Assembly (NCBI GenBank): GCA_029961685.1
Contig: JARWKL010000008.1
Span: 36,517,430-36,581,429 of the forward strand
DNA length: 64,000 nt
Direction of reading: 5' to 3'
Origin: Aristolochia californica
Taxonomy: Eukaryota; Streptophyta; Magnoliopsida; Piperales; Aristolochiaceae
In this document: piece after piece, positions 11,288 to 23,309 of the stretch
How the letters are laid out: every line of letters starts with the position of its first letter
Numbering within the stretch: the first letter of the stretch is position 1
Position numbers and translations under genes: made by a program
Notes under the pieces: generated by a model
Seen by the model: the letters and a program-made list of their open reading frames with translations, nothing else
Database searches by the model: none
What the model was told of the DNA's origin: nothing

Positions 11288-11870
11288 ATGGCACTAATGG
11301 CTCATTTAGATCTAGAGCTACACCAGATGGATGTCAAAACTACATTTCTCAATGGGGACATTGACGAAATGATTTATTTGATACAACCAGAAAACTTTGT
11401 ATCTGGAGATCCAAAGTCTATGGTCTGTAATTTGAAGAAATCCATATATAGTCTCAAACAAGTTTCTCGTCAATGGTATCTTAAGTTCCATCAAGTCGAC
11501 CTTGTACGGTTTTGAGGCGAATGTTGTTGATAATTGTGTATATCATAAGTTTAGTGGGAGGAAATACATCTTCTTGATGTAGGCTTACTGCACAAAACTA
11601 AAAAATTTCTGACGCAGAAATTTGAGATGAAAGATTTTGGTGATGCCTCTTTTGTATTAGGTATTCAAATACTTAAAGATTGTTCTCGAGGTATCCTTAG
11701 GTTGTCACAAAAAAGCTACATCGATATGGTTTTTTGGCAGATTTGACATGAAAGATAGTAAACCAGGAGACACACTCGTCGCTAAAGGAGACAAGTTTAG
11801 TCTCAAACAGTGCCCTAATAATGATTTTGAAAGAAAAAAGATGTAGAAAATTTCCTATGCATTAGTAGTA
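11288..11870 (+). pseudogene. copia-2 reverse transcriptase, broken
   Basis: The first frame (11288-11515) encodes LELHQMDVKTTFLNGDIDEMIYLIQP and KKSIYSLKQVSRQWYLKF, the central copia reverse transcriptase. Further segments are readable in other frames, for example MKDFGDASFVLGIQI near 11620-11670 and LSQKSYIDMVF near 11700. Stops, frameshifts and a deletion have removed a recognisable YVDD box, expected around 11540-11590. Confidence 0.85.
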
Positions 11871-11879
11871 GGGAGTCTA

Positions 11880-12537
11880 ATGTACGCTCAAATTTGTACT
11901 CATCCTGACATAGCATTTATAGTAGGAGTTTTGGGTAGATATTTGAGTGATCTAGATATGCAACATTGGAAGGCAACCAAATACATAATGCGTTATTTGA
12001 GGAAAACAAAAGACTACATGCTCACTTATCAGAGATCAAACAGTTTAGAGATCATTGGGTTCTCTAACTCCAATTTTGGTGGATGCCAAGATAGCAGACG
12101 TTCCACATCAGGTTACATCTTTATGTTGGGTGAAAGGGCTATCTCATGGAAGTCTGCTAAGCAAACTCTCATAGCTTCTTCAACCATGGTTGTGGAGTTC
12201 ATTGCTTGTTTTGATGCGACCAACCACGAGATATGGTGTCAAAACTTTGTCACTAGGCTACTAGTGGTAGATGGCATTGACAAGACATTAAAGATTTACT
12301 GTGACAATAACTCGACGACACTTTATTCTAACAACAATAGGAGCTCGACGAAGTCGTAGTTTATCAACATCAAGTTTCTAGCTGTTAAGGAGAAAGTTCA
12401 GGGTAGGCAAATTTCTATAGAACATATAGGGACGGGTTTTATGCTAGCAGACCCATTAGCCAAGAGCTTAACACCTAAGGTCTTTCATGAGCACACTAGT
12501 CATATGGGCGTTGTTTTTTGGGATACCTTGGTTTAGT
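11880..12537 (+). pseudogene. copia-2 RNase H and pol tail
   Basis: The 159-codon frame starts MYAQICTHPDIAFIVGVLGRY, the conserved post-RT segment, and continues HWKATKYIMRYLRKTKD, then IIGFSNSNFGG and SWKSAKQTLIASST, then IYCDNNST. In copia RNase H the motif is FSDAD; here it is FSNSN, so two acidic residues are lost. After the stop at 12356-12358 the same protein continues out of frame as IKFLAVKEKVQGRQISIEHI and ADPLAKSLTPKVF, the normal pol terminus. Confidence 0.85.
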
Positions 12538-12960
12538 GGAAGTCATTTTTGTACTATATGTTTTTTTTAGACATTATGTTATTAGATTTTTTACGTAATA
12601 AAATTGATTGTTTATGATTCTATTTTTGAATTTGTTTGTGTTTTTCTATGTGAAGTGTTCGCATTGCGTTAAGGACTTTGGAAAGATCTCACTAAAGACT
12701 AAAGAACGACCAGTTGGATATAGGCATGTCCAATATCATATTGCATGTAATTTTCATGTTAATCATCCATATTTGATCTATGTCATTGAGTGTATTAGTA
12801 TGGTGATCATCGTGGTTTAGTCACGACTGTATTGTGATGAAAGTCGCGGTGGTTCCATTATCAATATATAAGATGATTCCATTATTTATAGTATACATAT
12901 GCACGCCTAAAGAATTTGTGATATAATTATTTCAGGAATGATGTAACCCAAGTGGGAGAT

Positions 12961-13422
12961 TGTTAGGAAACCCACGTTTCCTATTCTAATTTGGGCAACA
13001 TATTCATTATTCAATTATATTTACTATTTAATGGAATTGACCGAAATTAAGTGGTGTAATTGTGGTAAGCCCATGGACGCAAAAAAATGGAATATGGGCC
13101 AATGGAGTAGATACCATAGCGAATTATGAGAACCCTATGTAAGGAGAACATTATGGTTCCTTCTCCCCATCCGGAAAAGAGACGACGGTCCCATTGAGGA
13201 ATAAGGATATTTAATTAAGGAAGACCATAAAACCAATCATGCGTTCGTATCGATTGTCAGAGTAATTCCGCAATAGTCGGCGATTGTTCATAATAGATCC
13301 AAGTATTTAATCCGAATCCACGAATTCTAATATTCTTGCATGATGTAAATTCTAGGCTATTTGGTATTTCTAATCTAGGATGTTCACATCTAGATTTGGA
13401 TTTAAGTTACTATTATCTAACA
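12961..13422 (+). repeat. 3' LTR of copia-2 (462 bp)
   Basis: The LTR begins TGTTAGGAAACCC directly after the polypurine tract and ends ATCTAACA, giving the matching 6-bp termini TGTTAG/CTAACA. No 5' LTR or target duplication remains to confirm the outer end, but the inverted termini fit well. The following bases are gaaag. Confidence 0.8.
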
Positions 13423-13429
13423 GAAAGTT

Positions 13430-14480
13430 CACGGGATTAATCTTTTGTGTTGCTCCGTCGCTCGCATTTCCATACCGAGATTTCCCTCATTACATTTTTG
13501 TGAAAGTCTTGTGGATGTATTGATGTTGTGTTGCCGTTTTTGGACGACGATTCCTTTGTGAGTTCTAGAGTCTCGATAATCATCAACGTCGTGGGGAAGA
13601 AGGAGACGTTGGTTCTAAATGATCCAGCCTAGTTAGGTAAATGTGATTTTAATCTAGTGTGTATTTTGTCGAGATCGGACTCACTCAAATCAACCCAACC
13701 CTGCTCATTTTATTTACCCGTCTCACTGCTGTCAAGCCACACCAGATTTTACTGAATTAATTCGGATCAACTCGAACAAAGTTAACTCGGCCCGGGTCAA
13801 GTTGTCTCAACCCAATTGCTTTCTGCCTCAGTTATATATGTGTTTGGGTTTTGAGTTCTATACTTATTTCTTTTGTTACTCAATTATATTGGTCTACTAC
13901 TTAACTCGGCTCGACTCGGTCCTCGTGTCTTTGTTGGATAATTATTTTGAAAGATTGGTAGTTTATTACTTGGTTCCAATATATTATTTAGTGCAACTTC
14001 CTTATTAAGTGATGAACTATTTTGCGGATTATTTTATGGGCCATTTTTAAGGATTTTCATTATTTGGTACGTGATATTTGGGCCTGGGTTTAAACCCAAT
14101 TCAGCTGTTGCTATTATGTCTCTCTGATTGAGACATTATTATTGAAGGACTTCTCAATTGTTAATTGTTGTCAACATTGGTTATTCTAATGAAGAAGAAA
14201 GCACATGGTGACTCCAAATTATTATCTTCCGGTGATAACCCTTTACCCCCCTTATTTTGTATTTTTACTCCTACCATTTAAAAGTTGGTACCTATAGACC
14301 CTCTACCTACAGATGATAGGAATGTGCCTAACATCCAGCGTGAGTTAAGTCCATTATTCACCCAAAAGGTATTTTTTTTACCTACCTTGAGAAAGTGGGT
14401 AGACTTTGTTCTCCACAGTAGGATACTTTTCCTCCTGTGAAATTAAGGGAAAAATATTTTGACTATGACCATTTAACTGG
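13430..14480 (+). mobile_element. Internal fragment related to the non-autonomous copia-derived family
   Basis: The stretch around 14080-14150 ('ttcagctgttgctattatg' followed by 'gagacattattattgaag') matches, in reverse orientation, the interior of the elements at about 34.06-34.13 and 48.1-48.16 kb. The preceding 13.65-13.82 kb has the same 'aactcggcccgggtcaa' theme as 34.39-34.44 kb. No LTR remains on either side. It has no coding frame with recognisable domains. Confidence 0.6.
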
Positions 14481-14701
14481 AGTATGGAGCAACGTTTTAC
14501 AGCTATGAGTGATTTTACTCACTTATATTATACCAGTTGGTCTTAGAAAAGAACAAAATAAAACCATATAGCTAATACTTAGATGAGTAAGATTACATTT
14601 TATTATTCCAATAGATATACTAATAAAAATTACACAGCAACAGCACTTGGAATTTGCTTTGCAGGCTGCCTGAGGCCTACAATGCCACACATTGCTACGG
14701 T

Positions 14702-17700
14702 TTAAGATGGAGCACTTTCTTGGACTCGTTTCTTCGAATTATTCTTGGGGCGAACCCTTTCAAGCGATTTCTCCAATTCCTGGCAACAAAAAAAACAACT
14801 ATTTGACACTATACCATAGTTTAGATTCAAGGAATAATAAAGTTTAATGTATTGAAAAGAAAGTATGGAAAACTCTTACATGACTCTCACAGTAAGAAGT
14901 CGATATTTCTTTTGAATGGTTTCATTTAGAGTATGGGTAACTTAGATTTTGTGTTACATATGGTTTCCTTTTATAGGCATATAAATTAAGAAAATAGGAA
15001 ACTCCTATGCTGTCTACAATAACAAATATACTCCAATTGAATCCCATTTTTTCTTCTTCTTTGATAAACACGAGAGTTTTAGGGTGATCTCTAGTCCTTG
15101 GGATATTTTTCAGTCACATCTTCAAGCAGACAAGCACAGAAACCAGGCTTCAATAACTTGCCCATGGCACACAAGCTTAGCACATAGAAAGAATGTAAGG
15201 TTGCTTCTTTCACAGAAGAACTGTTAAAGGAGACACTCCTTGGAAGTTTAATGGTTGAGCAGTTTATTATGATGCACACTAACCTGATCAGGTCCCTGAG
15301 CAGACATCTCAGTTGTCCATAGACTATCCAAATCATAATAATCTCTGGCCTTCTCTTCTAGAGCATGAATAATCATATTCCCTAAACAAGCATTAAAGGG
15401 AAAAAATGTTTGAAGGGATTAATAGTGTCATTGACAACTACACAACCTGAATAAGAACAATAGCATTGTGGCAGATGTATCTCCTCATAAGACTTTATAT
15501 CAAACACAACAAGTTTGCCAAAGTGGATCAAAGTCTTCTGTGCTAGGACACTTTTGAAAAGAATACCCGTTTCTTAATAGCACTGGAAAGACCACTCAAG
15601 AGCAACAGAAGAAGATGTAAACCACACAGTGATAGTGCTACCTACCATTATCGATTACAACCCACTTGCCCCCTTCTTGGCCTACAACACTCGGCAGCAT
15701 TAGCTGATCAATCCCTTCTCCCAATTGTGACTTCTGCTTTTGCTTTGCCTGCCAACACAATGCCATTGAGAGACCACATAATCATAATTCATGCTACAAA
15801 TAAAAACATGCTTTATTCATTTTTATTTTAACTGATTCCATTCAGGAGCTTATTTAGCAGAAATTTTATGTACTACAAGAGCTCAAATGGTTCCAACCAC
15901 AATTAATAAAGGTATTCCACATGTATTTGCTAATATAACAGAATATCTCTGCTCTCCAATGCTTTCTCTAACGACAGAACTAAAGACGGAATCATTAAAA
16001 CAGGAACCAAGATATCTCATTGGAAAAGAGATAACCCACACAAATATGCAAATCAGTAGCATCTTACATGTCATGAAGCATGTGAAATTGAACATACCAA
16101 CAAGGGAATGAAGAACTACAGATATTTATGCTCCATGCAGCAGAGAAATCTCTCATTTTTCAATCTAACAGACAATTGCATTCCAGATCTTTGCACAGCA
16201 TAACTAATAGACTAGGCTGTATAGCTAGCACCTTGAAACTGCTCGGCTAAAAATTTTAACATAATGATTTAATCCAATAATAGATCAGTTGTTAAGATAA
16301 AATTTTCATCATAGAAACCTAACCAATTTCTTTTGACCTTTCAAAAAGATGTTAGGAAATTCTTTTCCACCTTTATAGATGAGATAAGCAGTGGCATTGC
16401 TTTTGCCTAGAGACTGGAATTTTCTTGAAAAGATGAATTGGAAAAGAAAAGAAAGACAAAACTCCAATTTGCTCACTAATACAACCACAAATTGGAGTCA
16501 GCTACGGCTCCCGAGCAGCTCCAATCCAATCCAAATGACAGATAGAACCAGTTTTTTCATCTTTTAACGCATTTACACCATATTTTTACAATAACTCGTA
16601 CGAAATTGGATGAGCGCAAATACAACTTACTAAAATCATCAACTTGAAATTCCTAAAACATTTTTTCATGCAGGAAGCAAAAACGCAGTAAAAAGAAGAA
16701 ACAGTTGCAATAGGACTAAGTCCATGAAAAATAATAATTGAGGGGCGCGGATGAAGAACATGTGCTGAAATGCAACTTACTGTTGAAACCCAAACTGATT
16801 GTCTAGCCAATCAAACATTAAAAAATTCATGGAACCAAAAAATTATAAATTCTAAAATTACATAATTCTCAAAAAAAATTAAGAGAAAAACGTAAAATAA
16901 GACCATACAAATTCTAATACTAAATGGAAGTAAACAAACAGGTAAAATTGGACCATTCTGTCCTATCAACTCCCTTGATTCCAACCACGATGCCTAAAAC
17001 ACTGATTCACCCTAGCACCTTGCCGCCAAAGAGAACAGCAACTTTTTAATATCAAACTGTTTTTGGAAATTTCATTACATCAAATCAATACTACACCATT
17101 CAAAAAGTATTGGCTCCTCTTTAATTGACATGCAACATGTGTCGTAAGTTTCAAAAGCAAGAAGAAGCTGTAAAACCACGTGTTGACCAATCTTTACTAG
17201 GTCAGGAGTCAAACTCAATTCAACTTTCAATGGGCGAAAAGAGTCGCATCAAGTATCAGGACCCTCTATAAAAAATCTTGATCTGATTTTTGGATGAAGG
17301 TTTCCTGCAAACATAGGACATTGATTGAAAAACATGACATCAAGATTAACTTTGACAAATGAAAATTGATTAAAAAACAAAAAAACAGAAGCAGAAACCA
17401 ACATTTTGTTTGGAAAACCTCTCTGATGCCATACTCAGAAGGAAAGCATGGAAATTAGGGAGAGACAACATCAGGAGATTTTCTGGTTCTATGCTGTTCC
17501 ATAGATGGAAAAAGGCAACATATCAGCTAATTCAGCTGCAACTCTTCTTTTGAAAATATGTTCCTCAAGCATCTTAAACCATCTTGCAATCCAAAGAAAG
17601 AAATGCAGAAACTTTAATTCGGAATAAAGATGACTCTTTGACAATAGAAATTTTATAACTTCCTTTTATCTCTGACACGTGTTCCTTTCAAAGACTCATA

Positions 17701-18193
17701 TAGTTGGTTCAGCAGCATATTTTCTAATACGCACAAGTTTGCGTTTTTCTTCATCCAAACATTCAACATGTCTATCCAAGAGAAACAAATATACAGTAAA
17801 AGATATCCACAACTGCTACTAGCCATGGAGTATTATAGACGCAACAACAATTAAAATGAGAGAGAATAAGGCAAAACAATCCTGCCTTGTAAATGAGAGC
17901 TTGAGCAATGTTTTTGACATGCCAATTTGATCTCCCTGTAGCGATCACCATAAAATCAGTCCAGTCGCATCTGTCTCCAACGGGAATCACCTTCACATCG
18001 TCAGCTTTAACATCACTAAGAACCTTCTCCACCTCTTGCAAGTCTAAAAATCCCAATTTCTTCCCTGAAGTAGACAATGCACGGAAAAAGCCTGATGACC
18101 ATGGCTCCAGCAAAGCCTGAGGGAACAAATTGATTGACCTTGACCTTATCGCTGACAACATGAAAGCTCGAGATCGTGCCTGTTCAGTGCTGA
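14702..18193 (-). CDS. Iojap/RsfS-family protein, probably mitochondrial (4 coding exons)
   Basis: RsfS/Iojap proteins bind large-ribosomal-subunit protein uL14 and hinder subunit joining; plants have plastid and mitochondrial forms. Coding exons on the minus strand are 18161-17886, 15748-15646, 15381-15284 and 14779-14702: 276+103+98+78 nt, an unbroken 184-codon frame plus stop. The family core is clear: VEKVLSDVKADDVKVIPV, CDWTDFMVIATGRSNWHVKN, then KWVVIDNG and IIHALEEKARDYYDLDSLW. The N-terminus (MLSAIRSRSINLFPQALL) is rich in Arg and Ser and lacks acidic residues until Glu19, as in a mitochondrial presequence. I start at 18161 because a good acceptor (cttctgttcaacag) lies just upstream at about 18194, so the longer open frame to 18281 is probably intron. 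Introns 2 and 3 are GT-AG. Intron 1 appears to use a GC donor. The C-terminal tail is Lys-rich. Mitochondrial rather than plastid location is inference. Confidence 0.88.
14780..15283 (-). other. Intron 3 of the Iojap gene, with LTR-like scrap
   Basis: The intron runs from donor gttagt at 15283 to acceptor ttgccag at 14780. It contains 'ctcttacatgactctcacagtaagaagtc' (in two parts, about 14873-14901), matching the start of the LTRs at 22968 and 57869, so a small LTR fragment is embedded in it. No other feature is seen. Confidence 0.6.
15749..17885 (-). other. Intron 1 of the Iojap gene
   Basis: About 2.1 kb between coding exons 1 and 2. The acceptor is gttggcag at 15749. The donor position reads AAG-GCAGGA, a GC donor. 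I find no LTR, terminal inverted repeat or coding domain inside; the frames at 15883-16111 overlap on both strands and look like chance. Confidence 0.6.
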
Positions 18194-19446
18194 CTGTTGA
18201 ACAGAAGCTTAGCAGTGAGGTATACAATGCGGCAAGACATAGAGAGTAGAGACTAATATTCTTGAATGAAATATTGCTCATTTAACAAGATGGAATCTCC
18301 TAGACTAATTGGGGCATGAAATTTCTGGACCCGGCCCATCAACAGGTCGGATGTTTATGGAACAGGCCCCATGAAAAAGGTCATTCACATGCACCCAAGA
18401 TTAAAAGGTTCAGGAAATTCCTAGACCCCGCCAATTACCAGTAGCATTCAAGTTAAAGTGATATTTGAAATTATTGATTACATTTCCATACACTTGAATT
18501 TGGACATTACCATTATTTGAAAAATCAACCTATGTAACAGAAGTAAATTTAATATATCTTATAATAGTTATATTAAAATCATTTTCATTGAAATTAAATT
18601 TACATATTAATTTATAAAAATAACTTAATTAGTTTGTCAATCATTATCTAATTTCTTAAACTTTCATTTATATTGATATATTTTAATAATTTATCAATTA
18701 AACATATTTAATATTTTTTTCAGTAAAATATTTGTATAATTTTATTTCAATTTAGGATTTACAAAGAATTAAAAATTTTAAGTTTTAAATAATTTATTTG
18801 AATTTTTAAATGAGTGATGCATGGGGCCAACACCTTTTCTTGTTCTCTGGCAGAGGACCAATTTCTCTCCTCTGGTTGATGAAAAAAGTAAAGGAAGAAA
18901 AATTCCATACCAATGAAAATAATATAAAAGAAACTTATGTAACCCACTCCCAATATTCTTCCACAAACAAATCTCAAGTACTGAACCAAAAGAAGAATCC
19001 TTTCTTAGAAAAATTTAATACCTGGAAAGAATTAGACAACAAATCAAAATCAGAAATATCTATACAAGATTCCATATGAACAGAAACCAGTCAAAATATG
19101 TATGACATTGCAATCATATAGGGAACTGAAATTACAAAACTCAAACTTGTAAGCTTCTACATAGAAGTTTCCAAACCTAGAATCAAAACATTAAAATTAT
19201 AGATATTACAATTTTTTTTAAAATACCAAAACAATAAACTCATTAATCTATGCATAAATAATAACAGACAAATTTAGGCCTTTTCTTTTCACAAAAAATT
19301 AATAGCACAAAGAACACAAGATACATTAATAGAACTAACAGAATAAATTAAAAAGAAAAAAGTCAAACATCAAATCTAACATAACAAAATAATGAGATTA
19401 AAAATATATTAAAAAGAAAAACATAATAAAAACATAAAGTTCAAGT

Positions 19447-19839
19447 CAGTGTTATAAAACCTGGACTGGACAGCTCGTTGAACCAAGTTCAACCAGACCC
19501 GGTCCCTTATCCAGGTTACATGAGTAAAAAACCAGGAGAAACCAAAAACCAGCTGACCTGGCTCGGCCTGCCAGGTCATCCACATGGAGGAAAAATCCCC
19601 TGCATGAAGGAGGAGCAAGATGGGTTTGAAAGAAGAGGGGGGAGTGACATCCACCCCCTCCCTGTCTCCCCGATGCCAACGGTAGGGATCACAGCAGCTC
19701 CTCCCCCATCTTAGAAAATACAGAGGGGAATGAAGGGGAGGGAAGCTTTTCTTAAAATGACATCATATCAATCAAACCCGGTTGAATCAAATGCTGTCAC
19801 CTTGCTGAATCGGTGCTGGGTTGGGTTTTATAATATTGA
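19447..19839. mobile_element. Small non-autonomous DNA transposon (MITE-like), about 393 bp
   Basis: The left end reads cagtgttataaaacctgg. The right end, complemented, reads tcaatattataaaaccca. The shared core TTATAAAACC gives an imperfect terminal inverted repeat of about 15 bp. The interior is GC-rich compared with the flanks and codes for nothing recognisable. The exact target duplication is not clear, so the superfamily is left open. Confidence 0.6.
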
Positions 19840-20655
19840 TTAAACTAAATAAATATATAAAATACAACCCTCTTATGGTTTGGTGCCTGACAAAGAACAG
19901 AAGTTTGTGAGTTTACCGCTAATCTCACAATCAGCAATAGAAGCGTGCTAACATCATAATATAGTAGCAATTGGTATTTTCAGACAGAACGGAAAGATGA
20001 CAAAAAATTGTAACTAAGACGATGATTACATATTTGCAACTCTCATCATTTAAAGACGTGTTTCTCATCCAAAATCTACGGTTAACAAAACCCACAACAA
20101 GTGGTAAAATTTGGAATAGGGCCCTAATCCAATAGCACATGTTACTACCACAATCACAAGAACCATCAGAAAAATCTTAAACATGATCTTAGTGAAGGCA
20201 GACAAATAAAGAGAATGTGTGGATCCCGGTAGATAAAATCAAAGTGGGAGAGAAGAGAGAGCTATGAAACAAGGTTTGAAAATTTAAGGGATCCCTTGGG
20301 ATTCGAGTTTATAGTTATGTCAATTTAATTGAATGAAAGTTTAAAAAATATGGTAGAATGCAATTATAGCTTCAGAGTTCCTCAAACTTGATTTTGTAAA
20401 AGGTTAGGAGACGTTGACTCTCTTGAACTGTGTTTTACCTAGAACAAAATCTGGACCAGAAATAAAGATGTTTGAATGAACCTGCCCATGCATCTTTCTC
20501 TCAAATTCCGAGTTCAAATATATTCTCGTATCTAAACCAGCTACAAGGAATTAATTTGACAAATTTATCTTCCTACCTTGCTTAATCAATGCAAAGAGGA
20601 GGCAGCACAGACTGAAGGCCGAATCGGAAGCTAATTATCTTGCTATTTTACTCAC

Positions 20656-20837
20656 TTGTTCGATACTGACGCTGCTATTAGGTAAAAGTCTCTGTTAGCT
20701 AAAAAGACCAGATACCGGCGAAAGGGAACTATAATAGACCCAACTGGACAAGGTGAATCGACCCACTGATACTGATTACGCGTTATCAATTCCGTGGAAG
20801 CACAATTTTCGAATCCATTAAGATCAGTAAATCCAAA
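20656..20837 (-). other. Candidate internal leader exon of the Iojap gene
   Basis: On the minus strand a T-rich tract ending 'tgtatgctgag' is followed by a 182-bp block with even base composition and then a consensus donor (AACAA-GTGAGT). A 65-codon frame crosses the block but shows no known domain. It could be a 5' UTR exon, an alternative exon, or chance. Confidence 0.25.
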
Positions 20838-21169
20838 CTCAGCATACAAAAAATTGAAATGTTAGATGAAAAGATTTCAAGAAAATTATTCCAAATGAAG
20901 TTTGATGACTTACCAGTGACAGTGAACGGGAGAAAATAAATAAATACCAGACAGCCAGAGACAATTATATTTTATTTTATTTACCTAAAACCAAAAAGTG
21001 GAAGCCATTTTCCGAAAACTGAAAATCTCAAAAATATGTATGGAGCCAGATATACTAATAAAAGTTAGCAAGAGGGGGACACGCAAAATGGGGGGAGAAG
21101 GGGTAGAAGTTAAATCAGCACATGAGAAACAAAATAGGAACAAAAAAAAAAACAATCTGTTTTAAGACT

Positions 21170-21345
21170 TACCTTCGCAGTTGGTAGAACAAGTCGCAAC
21201 CGTACACAACTTTTCAGGAGCAAGAGACTGAGAGAGTTTAGTGGAGAGGGAGAGAAATTGAAGAAAAAAGTTCGTTTCTTTTCCTTTTTTTCCAGCTCTA
21301 GCAATAGTGTGAGAAACGACGGGACAACGAGAAAAAAGCAGAAAA
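21170..21345 (-). promoter_or_regulatory. Probable first (leader) exon of the Iojap gene
   Basis: The minus strand has a pyrimidine-rich block (ttctctccctctccac and tctctcagtctcttgctcc) ending in the best donor site of the area, GCGAAG-gtaagt at 21169. Pyrimidine-rich leaders ending in such a donor are common in plant genes with leader introns. The transcription start is not fixed; the upper limit is approximate. Confidence 0.35.
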
Positions 21346-21788
21346 GGGAAAATTGGAGCGTTTCAAGAGAGACCGACGGAGAAATATATCAAGGGTAGTT
21401 TCATATTTGTTTCATAATTAGTTGGATATTGGTTTCATGTCATGCTTCTTCTTAATTTCATATTATGATGATTTAAATTTTTTGTATTATGCTCATATTT
21501 TGCTCCTGTTAGGTTCTAGTTATGTTTTTATTATTTTTGGAATTAAGCTCGACCAAGCTTAGGATCTTATCATTCTTCCCTTGTCTACCAACTTAAGAAC
21601 TGGAACAAACAAAAAAAATGCAATACTTCACCTGTGAATTGATGGAAAATTATCTCTTCGCCACATGGAAACCATTCTATAGCACTCCCACATATAAACT
21701 TCGAACAAATCATATACGCTATGAATATAAACATAGAATATGATTGATAACAAAAACACATCATAAATATTAACATAGAATATAAACA

Positions 21789-21935
21789 AAGAATTAGGGA
21801 TTAGGATTTAGGGATAAAGGTTTAGGATTTAGAGTTTAGGGATAGGGTTTAGGGTTTGGGGTTTGGGAGTTAAGATATAGGGATTGGGGTTTAGAATTAG
21901 GTTGTAAGGTTTTGGGGGTAGGGGTAGGGGTTGAT
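21789..21935 (+). repeat. Degenerate interstitial telomere-like repeats
   Basis: About 145 bp consists of variants of the plant telomere unit TTTAGGG: 'ttagggattaggatttaggg', 'ggtttaggatttagagttta', 'gggtttagggtttggggttt', and 'ggggtaggggtaggggtt'. At least a dozen units, many mutated, follow one another in one direction. No transposon boundary is seen beside it. It is followed by an A-rich stretch. Confidence 0.8.
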
Positions 21936-22967
21936 GATAAAGACTCAAAATTATCCCCAAGGAAGAAGGGAAGTAGAAGAGAAGAAGAAAAAAAAAAAAA
22001 TAGACAGTGCCATCACCAAGAAATCTAGAAAGTGGTTCACCTCCTAGAAAAGAGGAGTTTAAAGGCACAAAGGTAAAAGGGGCTGGTCAAAGGAGTTCGC
22101 CTCTCTTAATCTTAAAGAAGATGAAATCTGGTTAGATTAGAAATAATTTACTTTGATTGAAGTAATCTTTTAAATTCATAGAATCTCTCTTAAATTGATG
22201 TGATTTCTCAATCTCCTTGGATCTCTCATTAAGTTATGTAATTAGGGACCCTAATTGATTGAAGAGTTGCCTTAAAAATGCATTTGAAAAGTACAAATAG
22301 GGTGTTGGTGTTGGCCTAGGTGGCTTCTCAAGGGGGTGGTGAATTTAGATATTTCAAATTACAATTGTGTGCCAAATTAAAATTAAAGTAAGTGTAAAGT
22401 AAAAGCGTATCACACGCTACAAATTGGACATAAAGATATTTTATTGTTGATGTTTGCCTATTGGTGTTCACCGCCCAATAACCCTTATTTGAGAAATTCC
22501 ACTAATTAACTCTATTAGCTGGAATTTACATAAATGAGGTTTCAACTCTCTTTAAAGCCACGTGTGTGCTCAATTACAAGCATTACAAATCTCCCTAGAG
22601 ATTAATTAGCTAGATTTTAGCTCTAGCAAACTCTTCTATCCAGAATTCAGGTCCTAGATGAACCTATGAAATGAGAAAGTGAAAATACGAGAAAAGAAAA
22701 GCTTACCCACCTTGAATTAATGGAGAGAAAACCTTCTCCTTTGAGATATCTAAGCCTCCAACCTTTGAAGTATAATTGAGAATAACTCTGGAGCTTGAAG
22801 TAATGTGATGCCAAGAGAAAATTTTAGAGAAGAGGAATTTTTCAAGATTCTATAACTTTTTTTCTCAAAAATAAGTCATGATGTTCAAGTAGGAATTGCT
22901 TTGAATGCAATAGGTTTACAATAAATGCACAATTGTATTTAAGGCATGTTTGGTGAAGTATTTATGT

Positions 22968-23300
22968 TGAAGACCAGGTATGGAAGTCTTACATGACTTT
23001 CACAATAAGAAGTCTCATAGAGCCAAAATTAATATGGTGGGGTCCAAGAAGAGTCACATGGGAAGGAGGTCTCACAAAAGAGGTTTCGTTTAAATGTGTT
23101 TTAGCTATATTGGTCTTCTATTTATGTTTTGTTTAATTGTTCTAGGACTTATCTTTTAGCATTTGATTTTGGGTGTAACTGGGACAAGGGTAGTTTAATT
23201 GTAATATGATTCTACTTGTTTCATCTATTACAAATAGAGACTCATTGTACTCAGTTATGATCAAGTCAATGAATTATTTCTCTTTTTCATAAATTCAACA
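22968..23300 (+). mobile_element. Solo LTR (333 bp)
   Basis: Begins TGAAGACCAGGTATGGAAG and ends AAATTCAACA, flanked by a 4-bp direct repeat ATGT (22964-22967 and 23301-23304). It contains 'attacaaatagagactcattgtact' (in parts), a likely TATA and start region. A relative of similar length lies at 57869-58185, where a primer-binding-like sequence follows. No internal element sequence follows here, so this is a solo LTR. Confidence 0.75.
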
Positions 23301-23309
23301 ATGTATAAC

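Larger units (their letters stand above)
11100..13422 (+). mobile_element. Ty1/copia remnant with complete 3' LTR (copia-2)
   Basis: On the plus strand, a scrap of integrase (YFIMFINNYSSR at about 11171-11206) is joined after a large deletion to reverse transcriptase (from about 11290), then RNase H (to 12358), a pol tail to about 12537, a polypurine tract (cccaagtgggagat, 12947-12960) and a full LTR at 12961-13422. The 5' half is gone. It sits head-to-head against copia-1; which one interrupted the other cannot be told because both are truncated at the junction. Confidence 0.9.
18194..21169 (-). other. Probable 5' leader intron(s) of the Iojap gene
   Basis: The region lies between a strong donor at 21170 (GAAG-gtaagtctt on the minus strand) and the acceptor at 18194. 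It is AT-rich at 18430-18800 and holds a small DNA transposon at 19447-19839. A candidate extra exon lies at 20656-20837. Assignment to the Iojap transcript is inference from splice signals and orientation. Confidence 0.4.

Noticed and set aside
18162..18281. Start of the Iojap protein at 18281
   Set aside because: A good splice acceptor lies at 18194, and the extra 40 residues do not look like a targeting peptide; the Met at 18161 gives a better presequence. The longer start is not excluded.
19409..19714. Three short frames on both strands around 19.5 kb as genes
   Set aside because: They all lie inside the GC-rich small transposon and show no domain.
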